Shown piece by piece: positions 1 to 13,445 of a stretch of DNA of 64,000 bases. The stretch is from Eutypa lata. Taxonomy: Eukaryota > Ascomycota > Sordariomycetes > Xylariales > Diatrypaceae. A program made the position numbers and the translations under genes. The notes under the pieces were generated by a model. That model ran no database searches. It was not told where the DNA came from and saw nothing but the letters and a program-made list of their open reading frames with translations. Positions within the stretch are counted from its first letter, which is position 1; each line of letters starts with the position of its first letter. The DNA lies in the NCBI GenBank assembly GCA_022661535.1, contig JAKULF010000004.1, positions 2,480,001-2,544,000 of the forward strand, given 5' to 3'.

Positions 1-3000
1 CCGAATGAGACTACCTACTCAGGTCCGTCGATACAAGATCACCCTTGGATTGTCTCGAAATATGTTTGAGGTCTAGCTTTCCGAGCAATGCCACTTCACT
101 TCGTGCACTTACACATTACTAACTCCATACAATACACCTCAAAAAGTGGCTTATAGGACAATGGCTCTGTTCATATGTAGTAGCTGAGGAGGTAGTCAAA
201 TGGTGTACTTGAAGGAAGTACATACAGTGGCGGTTCAGATTACCCCTTATCCTAATAAAGTAATTGTATCCCCGAAATCGATTGCTGTCACCGATAACTC
301 GTCATTGTCTAAGAGCTACGAAGAGAATATTTACAGGCTTGATGTTATCTTTAGCACCAGGGGAATGTGATACGTCTCTTCTAAAACGTAACGAAGCTAG
401 TTCAAGGAGGAGATATGAACAGGGGCGAAAAGGTGGCAATGCTCATCATCACAGATAGTAACTATACCACTGTCAGACTGTCTAGAATGGACAATTACAT
501 ACTACATATGTATTGAAAACTAGACGACGCCGAAAAAGATCTAGCGATATTTTTGTTGTTGCCGGGTGGCAGTACTGCATCAGCTAAGCTCCAAGCTCAC
601 CTATTGCCCTTGTTAAGTATGAATCGGGAGGCAAGTAAACGGCAGTTGCGAATGGCTTCGTTGCTCTACATATATTTCTAACCACCTGCATCTGGGGATC
701 TGGTCTAGAGCACTAGATCGAGGAGGTTGAACAAGACATTTGGACACGTCTAGAGTCGGCCGGTAATTGTACATACATGTAGGTAGGTCTCGAAAATCCG
801 GCCTACAACCCCCCCGTAAGATGATAAACATACGAGCGATTTCAGTGGTGATTCGAAAATGCTGAATGGTGAGCAACATATGCACATATTGAAGCCAGTG
901 GCAAGAACAACGTGTGAGAGGTTACACAAATTGGCGGAAAGGCTGTCATACCTTTCGTTCATTGGCATCGGCGCCCGTCGGTGCTACCAGCTATGCTAGG
1001 GTGTAGGTAGACATGTACTTAATATCATGAAATTAATAGTGAACTGAGCGGTGGAATCCCGATATATGTATTTAACACCTTGGCATATTTATAGTAAATA
1101 CTTAATGCCGGACAAGCTCCTTAGTTCTCATACCTACGTACATATCTTTACTCAAGGTTAGGTGAACATATGTATTTACCTACCTACCTACATATTACCT
1201 GCATAGGTAGGTATGCACCTAGATTTGAATACCCGGCCAACCTTCATTTCAATCATCATAACAGCAATGGCATCATCAAACTTTGAGAACTACTGTACTA
1301 CATAGTATACTATAGCAAGGTTTAAAGGAGCACTCGAGACTTGGCAAGTTGGAGAGACAAGAGTGGGAGCGAAAGGGGGAGTGTCAGAGAAAATGCCTAC
1401 CCAGGTGGTGAGGAATGACTCTTTCGTTTGTAACCGTGGGCCGTGGCTCGCTGATGCAGCAAAGCTGCAGTGTCACTAAGCCCTTTTCAACTTTGCGCTA
1501 AACCAGGGCTGATAGTCTAACTTATAAATGTACGTACACACTTAATAGTAGCCTGCGGACATTACCAACCCTAATAGGATGCGGGTCCATATTCAACCAA
1601 TGGATATATGGCTTGGCATATGCTAAGGACACATCGAGCCAATGGAAAGAGAAGCAGATGCTGCATACATGTGTGTATGTACATATGATTTGGTATATGA
1701 TTTGGTGGACCGAAGCCTCTTTGATACCGCTACGGACTGGGGTGAACACCATTGGAGGACCCCAGCCTTGTTAATGTCTTGCTGCTGCACGTTTGATTGT
1801 ATGGGTTGCTACGCCGGCCCTCCCTTTCACTTCACGATAATCCAATCATAAGGGCTCATTTCCAAATCTGGTCCTCTTTCCGAGTGACCCTCCATACTGC
1901 AGCTACGTCTCGGGTGTGGTGCTTAGTTTAATTCAGTAGGATCTCCTCTTTTAGATGCTGTGAGCTAGCCAGTAATAGTGACTGTTGCTGGCAATCCGAC
2001 CCCCATCTTGACCTGCCGCCCAGTTTAGTATGTCGCTGTCGTTGTCGTGCAGGAGATCCCAATTCTTCAAAACTCGACTGTACCCCAAGCATCGGTAGAA
2101 CCCCCCATTTTGACCTCTCTTCCCCATCGAACAAAGTCGCCGCAATGTTCGATTTTAAGATCTAAAGAAGCTCAACGGCGACTTCTCGAAAGTCTGCTCG
2201 AAGTGCAATTCGGGACTAAAAGAAAAAAAGACTCTTTGTGTGTAATAATTCTGGACAATCGCCGCTCTAAAGATATTATCTTTTTTCCCTCTTACAATTT
2301 ACTCAAATCCAATTTTTACTGCTTTAATCTGTCCCTTATTTACAAGTGTTTGCTTGTTCTCCTTCTCCCTATCTGTCCCCTCTGGTTTACAGTGGCATTC
2401 ACTTGCACTCTTGTAGCCAGCCGACTCATCGGACCGTTTTATATATAAAAATTATAGAAAACAAGAGAACTCGAAAAAAGAAGCAAGGTATCATACTTGC
2501 CGAACGACTCATTCATTCAACAACTCTCTTATTCTGATTCACTTGGTTGTGAATAACAAAAGGGTCATCATCTTTATACTACGCCGTGTTACTTCTAAAA
2601 GGGGTTGCCGTTTTCGTCTCTACCAAAACTAGCCCCGTCATTTCTACCTAATAACGCCAGCTTGTCATTCTTTATTCATCATCATTATTATCATCCTTTC
2701 TACCTCCCTAGTTTACTAGGTGTACTCAGCAAACTTTTGTTTTCTTACTCATATTGCCACACTTTGAAACCGGATCCATTTCAGGCTTCCACGCGTGTGA
2801 CAATCAATCAACCTTCCCTTGCCAGTTGGAGTCACTTGGGTCCCTCATCGGTAGCCTGGATCTTGGATTTGGCTGGCCCTTCCCAATCAGCAACCCTTTC
2901 AACCTTAGTGCGCACCGACCACCATAGGCCAAGCCTACCAGCCCACCTACCAAGGACCACCCCTGGTTCATTGGAACTCAGCAAAGAGAACACACCAGCT

Positions 3001-4044
3001 GTAAAAAAGACAGTGGCTTTAGCGGTAATGATCGGATAAGTCTTCGCCACCCAACGAGAAAGAGTCATCGCAACCCGTACCCAAGCCTTGAAGGCAAAAG
3101 GCAGCACCACCATCACTCCACCCTGACTACCTAAAATTACCACCACGGTATCGGCTTGTTGCGTCTTGGTCTAAACCACGCGACTCATCCTTTTCATTCT
3201 AGGCCAGGCCAACATCTCCTCTCAAATCTAGTCATCATTTGCCTCAGATGCACTGTTAAAAGGGAGTCTCTCCTGTCAAGCTATCAGCGTGCACATGCCT
3301 CCATTTGTAAAACGTGGTCGCAATTGGTACCTTGCATATTCATTCGAATTAGTATTAACATAAACCTGTACTGTACCGCACTGCACTGCACTGCGCTGCA
3401 CTCACACTCACACACATATACTATACATATATACCTAACATAGTACCAACGACCTCTACATACCTTTCAAATACGCTAGTACTACAACAACAACTTGCCG
3501 ATACGCCGATATCTTTCTTACCTAAGTTAGAGAACCGACCGGTTTTCGGGTGTTACACACGCGCATTCCACACTATACACTACATTACACATCACATACG
3601 CAACCTCGTCGCAGTCGCAATCGCCATCTTGGTAACCTCGACTTTCTTGTGACACTTTCATGGTATGGTAAGAGCCAGCTCGATGTTGATCTAGCTGCGC
3701 TCCGCCTACCTGTCACACCCAATTTATTGTTTCCTGTGTAGAAACAAGAACCACATCATGCTGCTTGCGGAATATATTACCACCACCACTCCAGTCGTCT
3801 GTCTTGTCCTGTCCTCCGGTTTGATCGTTCGTGAAACGCTGTTTCGAGACATCCTCGTCTAGAAACCAGTAATTCTTTCGGCCCTTTGAAAGCTTTATAG
3901 TAGTACACGTGTGCTGCTTTGAAGCTACCTCTTCGGTAGAAATTCACGATTTGTTATAGGTATAACGATTAATCAGTTGACTTTGCTTGACGGCGACTGG
4001 AGGTATAGTTTTCGAAACGCTTACCTCAGCCACCACCACCCAAG
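1..4044. other. Gene-free region upstream of the cyclin gene
   Basis: No convincing gene is seen here. Positions 1 to about 2280 are mixed-composition DNA with short unconserved open frames and a TACCTA/TAGGTA tract. From about 2300 to 4044 the plus strand becomes rich in C and T with many short CA and CT runs. That is typical of the promoter and long transcribed leader of a regulated fungal gene, so this part probably belongs to the cyclin gene that follows. The open frames at 2605-3039 and 3156-3443 have low-complexity translations and no family resemblance; if transcribed they would act as upstream frames. The transcription start cannot be placed. Confidence 0.5.
1177..1216. repeat. TACCTA/TAGGTA tetranucleotide tract
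   Basis: Consecutive TACC units are followed by the complementary TAGG units within 40 bases. Similar short tracts recur across the window, mostly outside coding sequence. Confidence 0.7.
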
Positions 4045-6135
4045 ATGATGTGCAGTGAAAATGATTCGCTGGGCTTCATCAAAACCTTTCGAAATGGTCC
4101 CTACAACTCTTCTATAGCCTCCTCGGCGTCGTCTTCTGCCGCCTCGGTATGGTCAGACGCATCCTCTCAATCCTCTGACGACACATCTCTCTCCGCCACT
4201 TCCTCCGACTCGTCAGAACAATGCGATTCCTATTGCTACTCTCAACAAGCGACAGTTTCACAAAGTGAAGCTATATGCAACCAAACTCGAATCGAAGTTC
4301 CGCAGGAACTCCGGAAAAACCCTAGGCGTACTAGCAGCAGTACAACTTCCAGGACTGGATTACCCCCTGCTTTGGTTCGCCAATGCGATCGCAAGGTCAA
4401 CTTTGTTGATAGTCTCGTCGGTAAGCTTTGAACGATGTATAACCCTCTGGCCCCGTGCACGCGCTCAACCATCCTTCTAGATTCATCAACCCAAATTGTG
4501 GAAGCGGTATGGCCGCTATCATCCGTTGTGTACCGCCAGGAGCTTGGTAATAAAGCGGTGCTCCCGCTGCGCACATTCATTCAGGAGACGTTGCGCCGCT
4601 CCCGTACCAGTTATTCCACCCTCCAGGTTGCGCTATACTATCTTATACTAATCAAACCCCATGTGCCTAAGTATGACTTCACTATGGAGCAGCCAGATGA
4701 AGTGCACGCGAACCGTGTTCTTCAGTGCGGCCGTCGAATGTTTTTAGCAGCTTTAATTTTGGCCTCCAAGTATCTTCAGGATCGGAATTATTCAGCTCGT
4801 GCTTGGAGTAAGATCTCCGGACTCGCTACCCAGGAAATTAACCAGAACGAGATGGCCTTTCTTGCTGCCGTCAATTGGAAGCTCCATATTACAGACGACG
4901 TATTTCAGCGGTGGACCGAGATCGTATTAAAGTACACGCCTTCTCAGCCACCCTCCCCCGGTTCAATCAATATCGGTCCAATAGAACAACAGAACCAGAA
5001 GTGGAGGGATATAATTTTAAGGTTGAACCCGGAATTAGACAACATTGAGGGCTTAATCGCGTCCACCCCGAGTCGGTCCAAGTCCCAGGAATTCGCAACA
5101 GTCTCGCCACGGTTAATCCTGGCAAGTTCCCGTGATCGGACATGCAATTTTGGAATGGGGAGCGTTGAATCGACACCTACTCCTAAAAATTATAACACGC
5201 CCGCCATAATGGAGCCTTCTCCGGCCACTGTATATACGCCTGGCCGTCTTGCGCCGGCACTTGGTCTTCTCCCAACTCCCCGTCTCACGCCGCAACTTAA
5301 TGGACTTAACACCCCGGCCGCAACTGCTGCTTGCGGTCTTCTCAGTGGCAAGGGATCGATGGGTTTCGCCATGAACCAAGCCTCGCATATGGTAGCAACC
5401 CAGAACCTCGATAGATGGCCCGGTTCGATCAGCTCCTCCCCCCAGAGCTACGTATCAACGCGGCGATCATCACTCGCCAATTCTATTTCGACAGCTTCTT
5501 CACCTGAGTCGATGGTATCGGATTCTTCCCGCACATCACGCTCATCTTCCATTTCTTCTGCTTCTTCGGTGGTCAGCGCGCCGTTCACCAAACTGGACGT
5601 CCAGGCGCGATGCCGCTATGCGAAGCAGTGTAATGAAAGATACAGCATGAGACCAACCATCGCCTCGGTTCCCGAAGATTATGAAGAGAATTGCTTGACT
5701 TCTTCGCCCGAATCCTACACCGGCCCGGTGGGTAAGGATTTGTTGGAGATGTCACTAGATACTCCAGTGGCACAAAGAGGATGTGACACCGACGATGCTA
5801 CGCGTGCTGCTCGTGCTCTCCAAGAGCTTCAAAACTACCATCGAACTACAACACAATTACCACCGCCCCCTCGCCTCGGATCGAAACGAAGTCGACCCTT
5901 GTCGATAGACAACACCTTGCAAGAGAATGTTCGCGCCATGCTGACCGAGCAGTATTTGTCTGCGGAGACGGAAGTATCCGACGCAACGAACCGCAGTCGC
6001 AATATTGCCGAGGGCGGCCGAAAACGAGTCTGCTACTCAACGGATGCTTACGTACCGACTTACAACATCCCGGCTATCCACCCCGCTGTTGGTGGCCATG
6101 GCGGACCAGGCATGTGGGCAGGTATCCTCAACTAG
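4045..6135 (+). CDS. Pho85-type (Pcl) cyclin
   Basis: Cyclin partner of a Pho85-like cyclin-dependent kinase, 676 aa. Exons 4045-4420 and 4481-6135; the 60-bp intron has a GTAAGC donor and TTCTAG acceptor, and splicing restores frame across a split Asp codon. Residues 1-125 are a Ser-rich disordered leader. The cyclin box spans about 130-275 and includes RTFIQETLRRSRTSYSTLQ, then CGRRMFLAALILASKYLQD and a WSKISGL..QEIN.NEM..L..VNWKLHI stretch, which is the diagnostic core of Pcl1/Pcl2-type cyclins (A. nidulans PclA group). The remaining 400 residues are Ser/Pro/Thr-rich with several TP and SP sites, so phosphorylation-controlled turnover is likely. The start is the first ATG after upstream stops and lies in an ACCCAAGATG context. 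Family assignment is firm; which Pcl orthologue it is remains inference. Confidence 0.9.
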
Positions 6136-8921
6136 GAATGTATGCTGGAGTAAATTTTTATCGAAGACAAAAATAACTACTTGTGACAATATCCTTCCCT
6201 TTTATCTATTTTTTTCCTTTGTACATGGTGCGGGGGGGATTGGTAGGGCATTTGATACCACCTTCGGACGACATCTAGCTTATAGATCAACCTAGATGAT
6301 GGCTGAAGAACGGGCGAAAAGCGTGTTAGCTTCCATGCATTCCAGGATCACGGCATACGGGAGGGGTTATTTGGTGGTTGTCATTGTACGATGGAGAGAG
6401 GAAGTGGCGTCGTTTTCACAGTGGTGTTCCGGTGCACATTCTGGCATGAGAGAACTAATTGCAGCAACAGTGAGAGCCCGAGTTGCCCTGGAATAAAGCA
6501 AACTCGGTATCACAAGTCGTGCCTAAGGCTCACGAACTGCATCGACTCGGAGTTATATGCCTTCACTTGGTTATTCGAGCAATGGTAATTCTGTCTAAGT
6601 ACGAGCTTAATCGATCGACGAAGCATTCTCGAAACAGATGCTTTTGTCAACTCGGTAAAATTTTTAATTAGCTCCAGAGACTGGTTTGTCTATCTGGCCC
6701 TGAAAGATATCACGCATCAATCAAAAGGATTAGGAGAGCATGATACCATGAACTACAAGCCTTGCAGATAGCATTTAAAAACTGAGGAAAGCCTTTTTGG
6801 CGTTCATACTGTTGCGACTTTACCAACCAATCTGATGGCGTGCCGAACCGAGTCTTACAACTGAAGGTTTAATTTAGTGGTGTGTCAAGTAGTTCTATTC
6901 CAATTGTTGATGGGCCCGTTGATAATGCTAAGATGTCTACAATTGGCAGTTCAAGGTGCATTAGCCAAAAGGCTCGGCTGACACATGCGAAGCAATGCAG
7001 ATGAACAACAGAATGAGTGAATGGCGGGTTGGCCCACCCCCCTTCGGCCTGGTGAGTCATCGAGTGTTGAGTTGGATTTTCTAGCTGGGGGCCCCTCTCC
7101 CCCCCTGTCCCACGGCTTTTACAACCCTCTAAATTGTCATCTAACCAATCAAAGCGCACAGCCTATTGACTTCCCTCTAGGCAACGCCACGCTAATAAGC
7201 GTTTGGATACAACATGCTTGCTTCATCCATCCATCCCCTCGACAACAAGTTAATCTGTGAATGACGCCGCATTCCTCTGCATTATTTTGGGACGGTTCGT
7301 TCACGATAGTTACAATAACCCCCATGGACCCAAGGACACGTGCTTCTGTACCTTTAGTGGCTCTACTTGACTAAGCAAGGTATCACGTGTGTGGATCCAT
7401 CTATTTCGAGACCGACTCCCGGAGAAAATCATGCGCGAAGGAAAGGATTTTCTATGTACCTGCCTGATCTCTTCGTGTCATCATCACCGGCTATTGGCGC
7501 ATCAGTCATCTCCATCCACTGCCGTTGTTGACAGTTAGGCATGATGACTCGCCGAGGATTTTCCGCGGTGTGGTGGCGGTTGTTGCCACGGTGAAGAGTC
7601 TCCTCGGTGAGACGTTCATCCCCCCTTGACTCCACTCATCTCAGCATTGCAATGAGGAGGCGAACCTGGCGGGTAGGTAAGTAGAGGAGAGTTAGGTAGG
7701 CATAGAGACAGACAGGCACGCGGAAAAGTCCTGCCTAGCTCAGCAAATCGAGGTCATTCGGCTGCAATTACCCGAATGGCGGCGAAGCGCACACGCACAT
7801 AGTAGTTGTAGCGCAGCGGCCAATACAAGCGCCGCCGCCACGCGTGCCTTGATGGCGCGGTACACGACCAGGTTTACGCTTTACGCCCACGAGGTTGTCC
7901 TTAGGTAGTACCCATCCATCACTTCTAACTGCATCACGCTGTTAAGCTCGAGTGATGCTCATAGGTAGGCAAATCCCCGCCACGTCGTCATTACTAGGAA
8001 TGAGATGGGTGTGTGGATAAGTGTGTAGGTAGTAGGCAGTTCTAGGTAAGTAAGTATGCAGGCTTGTATGTATGTACTATGCCGTCGTCGTCAGGCCGAA
8101 TTACTCATTCCACCGTTGCGAGTTACTACTTGTCTCGATGTGTGCGTAGACGGCGAGCCCATTCGGGACACCATGAGCGGATCTCTCGGCGCGCTATCTA
8201 AGGAGGATGGCTTTGTAATCAGCGGGATGCCTTCTTCTCCATACGGTTTGTCGCTTCCCCTCGCTGTTTATCTGCTTAGGGTAAGTTATTCTTGACACGC
8301 TTTCCTACTGTGACATGACATGATAGGTACCGTAAATTCTTAAGCTCTTGAGCTCGAGATATGGCTCAGCTACCCAGGTAAACTGTATTTATTGTATGTC
8401 CCATCTAGTACTATGTACGTCTAAGTAGTAGGGGTATATCCTGTAGGATGTTATGGTGTTACAGCACTCTCTACTCTCGTGTCTATCTTTCATCTCCTGC
8501 ATGGGGTAGGGCAGAACAGTAGGGAATGTGGCATCTCTCAACTGGACATACAGTGACATGTTCTTATTAATCTGCTGCTATCGGTTTTATAGGAGAATGA
8601 AAACTCCGACTACTTCTTGATACACAGTTACTTAATTTGGTATATAAGCCTACAACTTCCGGTGCTCCAGCCAGTCATAATCAGCCAATAAGACCTAGTG
8701 TTGCACAGGTATTGTGCAACAGACATCTTACTGTTTGTCCTCCGAAGTTGGGGTCTTTGGGGGCTGTCATTTAACTAGGACTCAACCCCCTCAGAGAGGT
8801 AATGTAACACAGATGACGAAACGAAACGCGGAGGTCTGCACACACACACACATCTGGACATTCACAGCTGCTGTGGAAAATGAGGGAAAGCCCTGCGCCG
8901 TTTGGGTTGCATGTGAATATT

Positions 8922-8974
8922 TAGGTAAGTAGGTATGTAAGTAGGTACGTAAGTAGGTAGGCATGTAGGTAAGC
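8922..8974. repeat. TAGGTAAG/TAGGTATG imperfect repeat
   Basis: About 50 bases made of repeated GTAGGTA and GTAAGTA units with single-base variation. This is the longest of the dispersed TAGGTA tracts seen in the window. Confidence 0.7.
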
Positions 8975-9524
8975 AGTTGGCGAATCTGATTACCAACCCA
9001 ACATGCCTACTTAAACCAACATACGCGGGCCTGGGGCCTCAAAATTTTTTACCGGGGTTACTAGCAGATAGCTTTTGTTACACTTTCAATTACCCATCAG
9101 TGTTATCTTGTAGGTACTGTCAGGAGCTGAAGGTAAACACATGAGCTCCTTCCAACTAACTCCGTTACAGTTACACGAAGGGTTGAGTTAGGAGGTCGTT
9201 GCTAACTGGATCTGTCTGTGGTTGGGTAGGCTTAACACATTCATTCTTTTCTTACTTCGTCTACCTAGTTACTTACATTACGCAATGAATGGATGGATGA
9301 ACGAATGCTGCGTTGGAGCTAACACATTCTTCACCTTCAACTCGAGGCATGAGCTTCTGTCCGTTGTTTCATTCGTCAATTGCCAACTGCTCTACCAGCT
9401 GCGTGCCTCGAGGTGGTTGGGTGCCGCCGCGGGAAGCTGATCATGGTGCTGGAAGTCGCCTCCGAATACAGTGCACCATCGTAAACCCGATCCCCCAATA
9501 TTCGACTACATGGGGTCGCACCCG

Positions 9525-9768
9525 TAGAAGAAAGGAAGAAGGAAGATACTACGTGCTAAGGAGACATTCGAGAAAGCTATTTTTCTCTATTCGATCAAAA
9601 AGTTGATCGATGTTCTCCTTCGCCTTTCCCATAGCTTCGAATCCTCTGAAGGACTAGGCTTGCCTTCAGGAGAAGCTATGCAGCGACTTCGTCGACACAC
9701 ATTTCTAGAGCATATGGCCAGATGTGACATTGATGAAGACTGTTTGGATACTGCGAATGCTATTTAAC
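9525..9768 (+). pseudogene. Possible coding relic, unidentified
   Basis: An 80-codon frame bounded by TAG (9525) and TAA (about 9766) reads as a protein-like, low-repeat sequence rich in Leu, Arg and Glu (for example FEKAIFLYSIKKLIDVLLRL and MQRLRRHTFLEHMARCDIDE). It has no upstream Met of its own, and the reading stops abruptly inside what looks like coding text. It may be a remnant of a degenerated gene or a chance frame. No family was recognised. Confidence 0.15.
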
Positions 9769-10805
9769 GGCGAGGCCCTCTACGACTCCGGGGCGAAGAT
9801 GAGATGTGAAGACGATTGACTTTATACCTGGCTATACACTCATGAAGAGGTTATTGGGTGGTGTACGAGGTGGACCATTTCAGCGCCTCCCGTGGGGTTC
9901 GGCACTGCAACAAGGGCCTGGCCCACGGTGATTTACGAATACTTATAAGGTTCAGCAATTGGTACTTCGATGATGGGATCTTTTTAGGAAAGAAAGCTAT
10001 AGAGTGACTACTATTTCAAAACATAGGTGTCCTGAAGGTCGTACAACGTCTAGTGACCTGGTCCGATGAGTTGACTCCTTGGGTTTGCTGCGATGTTTCA
10101 CTTATAATGACTTTGAGCTTCACATACTAAAATATGGGTTGGCACCCCTGCGAAGGATCCGGCAGGCAGGTCAAAATCTCCCCCTTCTGTTGTGACGGTG
10201 GGATTATCTACCTGAAACTTCAGTAAGTTTGGTCTCGTTTAGAAGAACAACTGGGAGCTTTCACTCGCCGGACACGGTGGCCTAGAAGTGTTGTCGATTC
10301 ACTACCAGTCTAGTTAGTTGGTTCAAGAAAATCTATTGATCCTCCCGAGTATCTCAATATGAATCACTGATATGGCACATAGATAGACCGCTTCAATATG
10401 TGCTTCAAATTCAATCATCTGCTGCGGTTTTCTGTAGCACAATAACCTCGATTATTCATCAACATGAGGCTCCTCTCGGAGTATCTACACCTTACAAACA
10501 AAATGATAGAGCCGCACATGTCAGGGGGAGAACATGGTGTTGTAATTGCGATGTCTTTGTTGTACGATGTTGGTCCCATCTCCACCAAACAATCTATTTC
10601 TCATTGTCGAGGAGTCTAGCCGGGGGGTAAAGAGCTCAGATAGAGAGCTCGGACGAAGAGATGCAGCAGAGGATATTTAAAGCACATCTCCTACATCAAA
10701 ATACCTCTCTCATTGCTTTTCTACGCCGCCCCGAATATTCAGGTAGAATAATCACTTGTTCAACCGCAGACCCATATCTCACTGTCAACACCAATACGGC
10801 ACATC

Positions 10806-11257
10806 ATGGCTCTTACAAACCTCGTTCTTGCCTTCGGCTGCGCCGCCAGCACTGCGATCGCCTTCTCAGGAGACGTAAGCTAGCACTTTTCACCCCTCGC
10901 CCATGTCACCACGACACCATCCCACTATTGTTGTTATCGTTACTAACCTCGGATCGTATGCACGGGTAGCTGACATATTACACACCCGGCCTCGGAGCCT
11001 GCGGTAAACCCAACACCGAGGCTGACCGAGTTGTCGCTTTGCCCGAGGGCCAGTACTGCAAGATATCGAACCCTAACGACTGCTACAAGTGTGGAGACTT
11101 CATAAACATCCACTATAATGGCAAGAGTACCACCGCTCAAATAAAGGACAAGTGCTGGGGCTGCGAGGGCGACAGCATCGATGTTTCCCCCACAGTCTTT
11201 AAGGAGCTTGAAGCCCTCGAGGCCGGACGCATTCAGGTTACTTGGGAGTATGCTTGA
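10806..11257 (+). CDS. Small secreted double-psi beta-barrel (RlpA/barwin-like) protein
   Basis: 118-aa secreted protein. Exons 10806-10874 and 10970-11257; the 95-bp phase-0 intron has a GTAAGC donor and GGGTAG acceptor. Residues 1-19 form a signal peptide (TNLVLAFGCAASTAIA core). The mature part begins with TYYTPGLGACG, the hallmark first strand of RlpA-like/barwin-like double-psi beta-barrels, and continues with six Cys in total in the mature chain (ACG, YCK, DCYKCGD, KCWGCEGD) and the C-terminal ISPTVF-like segment DVSPTVFKEL followed by IQVTWEY. Fungal members are extracellular; roles reported for relatives include carbohydrate binding, protease inhibition and plant interaction, and none can be assigned here. 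The first exon is below usual ORF cut-offs but joins perfectly in frame. Confidence 0.85.
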
Positions 11258-12321
11258 AGAGGATTGGGAGGGGCTAAGAGATGTGATAAGGTGATGAGGG
11301 ATGCTAGGCAAAGGATGAGATGAGGCATGAGAAGAGAAGAGAAGGGGTGCTGGGCGGACATACACACACTCATGTTCCAACTTTGATGAACAAGGGGTCG
11401 ATGCTATTGAGCTGCTTGGTCTGTTATTCGATGTCTTCACTGTTTTGATTCGCTAGAATCTTTATCGCTGTCACTCCTTACAGTGATAAGTGCTCTATAG
11501 ATATGTTGAAGTAGCTTAACTAGGTAGATCCGAAGTCGTCTACTTGACCCGGCAACCCCCCTCTAGCATTACTCGTGACACCAGGCAAGATATGCTTGAG
11601 GGCAGTGAAGAGTATCTGATATGAGTTCTTGGCGGTCCTCGTGCGCATCGTCTATGTATTCTTGGCTGCTTCGAATCTTCTATTCACCGTAGTCTTGTCT
11701 TTAAACACACTATTTATCGTTATGTCAGTAATTACATCCCAAGCGGAAGAGCGTTTAGGTGGAGCGGCTAGGTATACCAAGGGTATCTATCCTTTGATTC
11801 GTAGACCACTTTATGCTAAGCATCCAACCGGAGTGAATGATACTGTTGCACTTCTTAATCGGAGGAAGACACCTCAGGATCACCTTAACCCAACAGCCCG
11901 TGCAAGTCTAACATCGACGTTATTTATGTGCTTCCCACTTTAGACCGAATGATTGGCACGTCTCTATTTTTAGATGTAAACACGGGAAGCTCATCAGCTT
12001 ATCCCGTACATCGCTGAGAAATTACAAGCAAATATAGCGATTAGTAAATTTGACGATTGTGGAATGCATCACTAGCATGCTGGTGTAAGGTAGAGAGAGC
12101 TATCTTGAAAGGGGGTTGTTGACCTCGGCTGTTCGTAAGGTAGCTAGCAGCGTGCTTACCTAATCATCTTGGCGCGGTCCTTATCGCCATCATTATCGAT
12201 AAGGTTTCCAAAAGTTTGGTGGACAGGAAGACGTCAACCCTTGAGCGCATCTGAATTGTCGATTCGCATTTTAATCGTTAGATAGGCCTCGAGCCCTTTA
12301 TTCCCCAATGATAGAGTCAAG
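11258..12321. other. Intergenic region between the secreted protein gene and ipi1
   Basis: No gene is supported. An open frame at 11629-11943 begins at a non-ATG codon, has a hydrophobic start and no recognisable domain, and I treat it as chance. The final few hundred bases should contain the ipi1 promoter. Confidence 0.45.
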
Positions 12322-13445
12322 ATGGGTTCTAGTGACAAGAAGAAGAAGGAGAAGAAGAAGGACTTCCAAAAGCCCAAGCTGAAAGTAGGCAAAGCGAAGC
12401 AGAAGGCCGCAAATTTTACAGATACTAGCTTCAGGTCTAAAGGTATTGTTTTCGTCCGCCTAATTGCCTTTGAGGAAATCTTAAAACTAGAATGGGTGGC
12501 TGACAATTCATAGCTCTTGTATTACAACAGCAGCTTACCGAAACTGCGCCGGATGTAACAGAGAGATTTAAGCACAACCTCTCGCTCACCAGCTCACGAT
12601 CAGATACTCAACGTCGCGATGCGCTATCTTACTTAACCGGGCAGCTCTCTACAACCCCACCAACGAACCCCGTTGGTACACCTAACATCCTACAGAAGGT
12701 CCTCCCGATTATGTCGGATGCATATGGCCCGGTCAGAGGTCGGCTATTGAAATTGCTTCAGGCACTTCCGGCGGACGAGATCCGACCGCATGTTGAAAAA
12801 ATCATATTGTATATCCGAGGAGCCATGACCAACATCTCGCAGGAGATCAAGGATGATGGGCTAAACTATATGGAATGGCTTCTTGATGTGGCTGGTGATA
12901 ACCTCGTATCGAGTGCTGGGTGCTGGGTCAAGCCCCTGAAAGATTTCATGTCGGTCCTAGGATGGACTATTAGAGTCGCCCCGACGGTTCCTGGTAAGAG
13001 CGGATGGACGTCTGCTCCTAGGACTACGTTTGGTGCCAAGAAGTACGGCCAATCTTTCCCCAGGCAAATGTCAGTCCTAGCCAAATTTCTCGAGTACGGT
13101 TTCAAACCGGAAATGGATCGACCTTGGTCTTCCAACGACTTGTTCGACAGCATCAGTCGTGTGCCGAGGACTCCCGACCCTTTTGGGTACCTAGGATTGT
13201 TCAAGCCGCCTAGGGACGAAGATGGCGAGGTGTACCGCAACCGTGAGGATAGACAGGATATCTTCCAGAAAAGGTTTGGGGAGGCTGTGGAACTAGGCGT
13301 GGAGATGGCTAAGAAGGAGGGGGGAGCGGCTGGTAGGGCTGCCTCCGTCTTAGACCAAGTGCTCAGGAATGGATTGGGCCCTTACGAACGAGGCTCACGG
13401 CTTGATGATGATGACGAACATCTCTGGAATGGATACATCATATAG
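12322..13445 (+). CDS. ipi1: Pre-rRNA-processing protein Ipi1 (Rix1 complex)
   Basis: 350-aa nuclear protein of the Rix1-Ipi1-Ipi3 complex, which acts with the Rea1/Mdn1 AAA ATPase in ITS2 processing and 60S pre-ribosome maturation (TEX10 in animals). Exons 12322-12442 and 12514-13445; the 71-bp intron (GTATTG donor, CATAG acceptor) splits an Ala codon. The N-terminus is the family signature: MGSS, a Lys-rich run, KKDFQKPKLKVGK, then NFTDTSFRSKA. It is followed by the SSRSDTQRRDALSYLTGQL segment and an ARM/HEAT-like helical region (VLPIMSDAYGPVRGRLLKLL, VEKIILYIRGAMTNIS, SVLGW). The C-terminal third is less conserved and acidic at the end. Length fits filamentous-fungal Ipi1. Confidence 0.93.

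Larger units (their letters stand above)
6136..10805. other. Long intergenic region, no clear gene
   Basis: This 4.7-kb stretch after the cyclin stop holds only short open frames without recognisable domains or splice-linked continuity. It contains TAGGTA-type tracts near 7670-7700 and 8922-8974, and a possible coding relic at 9525-9768. The last 150 bases before 10806 probably form the promoter and leader of the small secreted protein gene. Confidence 0.5.

Noticed and set aside
2605..3443. Two plus-strand frames upstream of the cyclin gene
   Set aside because: Low-complexity translation in C/T-rich leader DNA, no domain, no splice-supported continuation.
11629..11943. 104-codon frame with a hydrophobic N-terminus
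   Set aside because: Begins at a non-ATG codon, has no recognisable domain and no coding-like composition.
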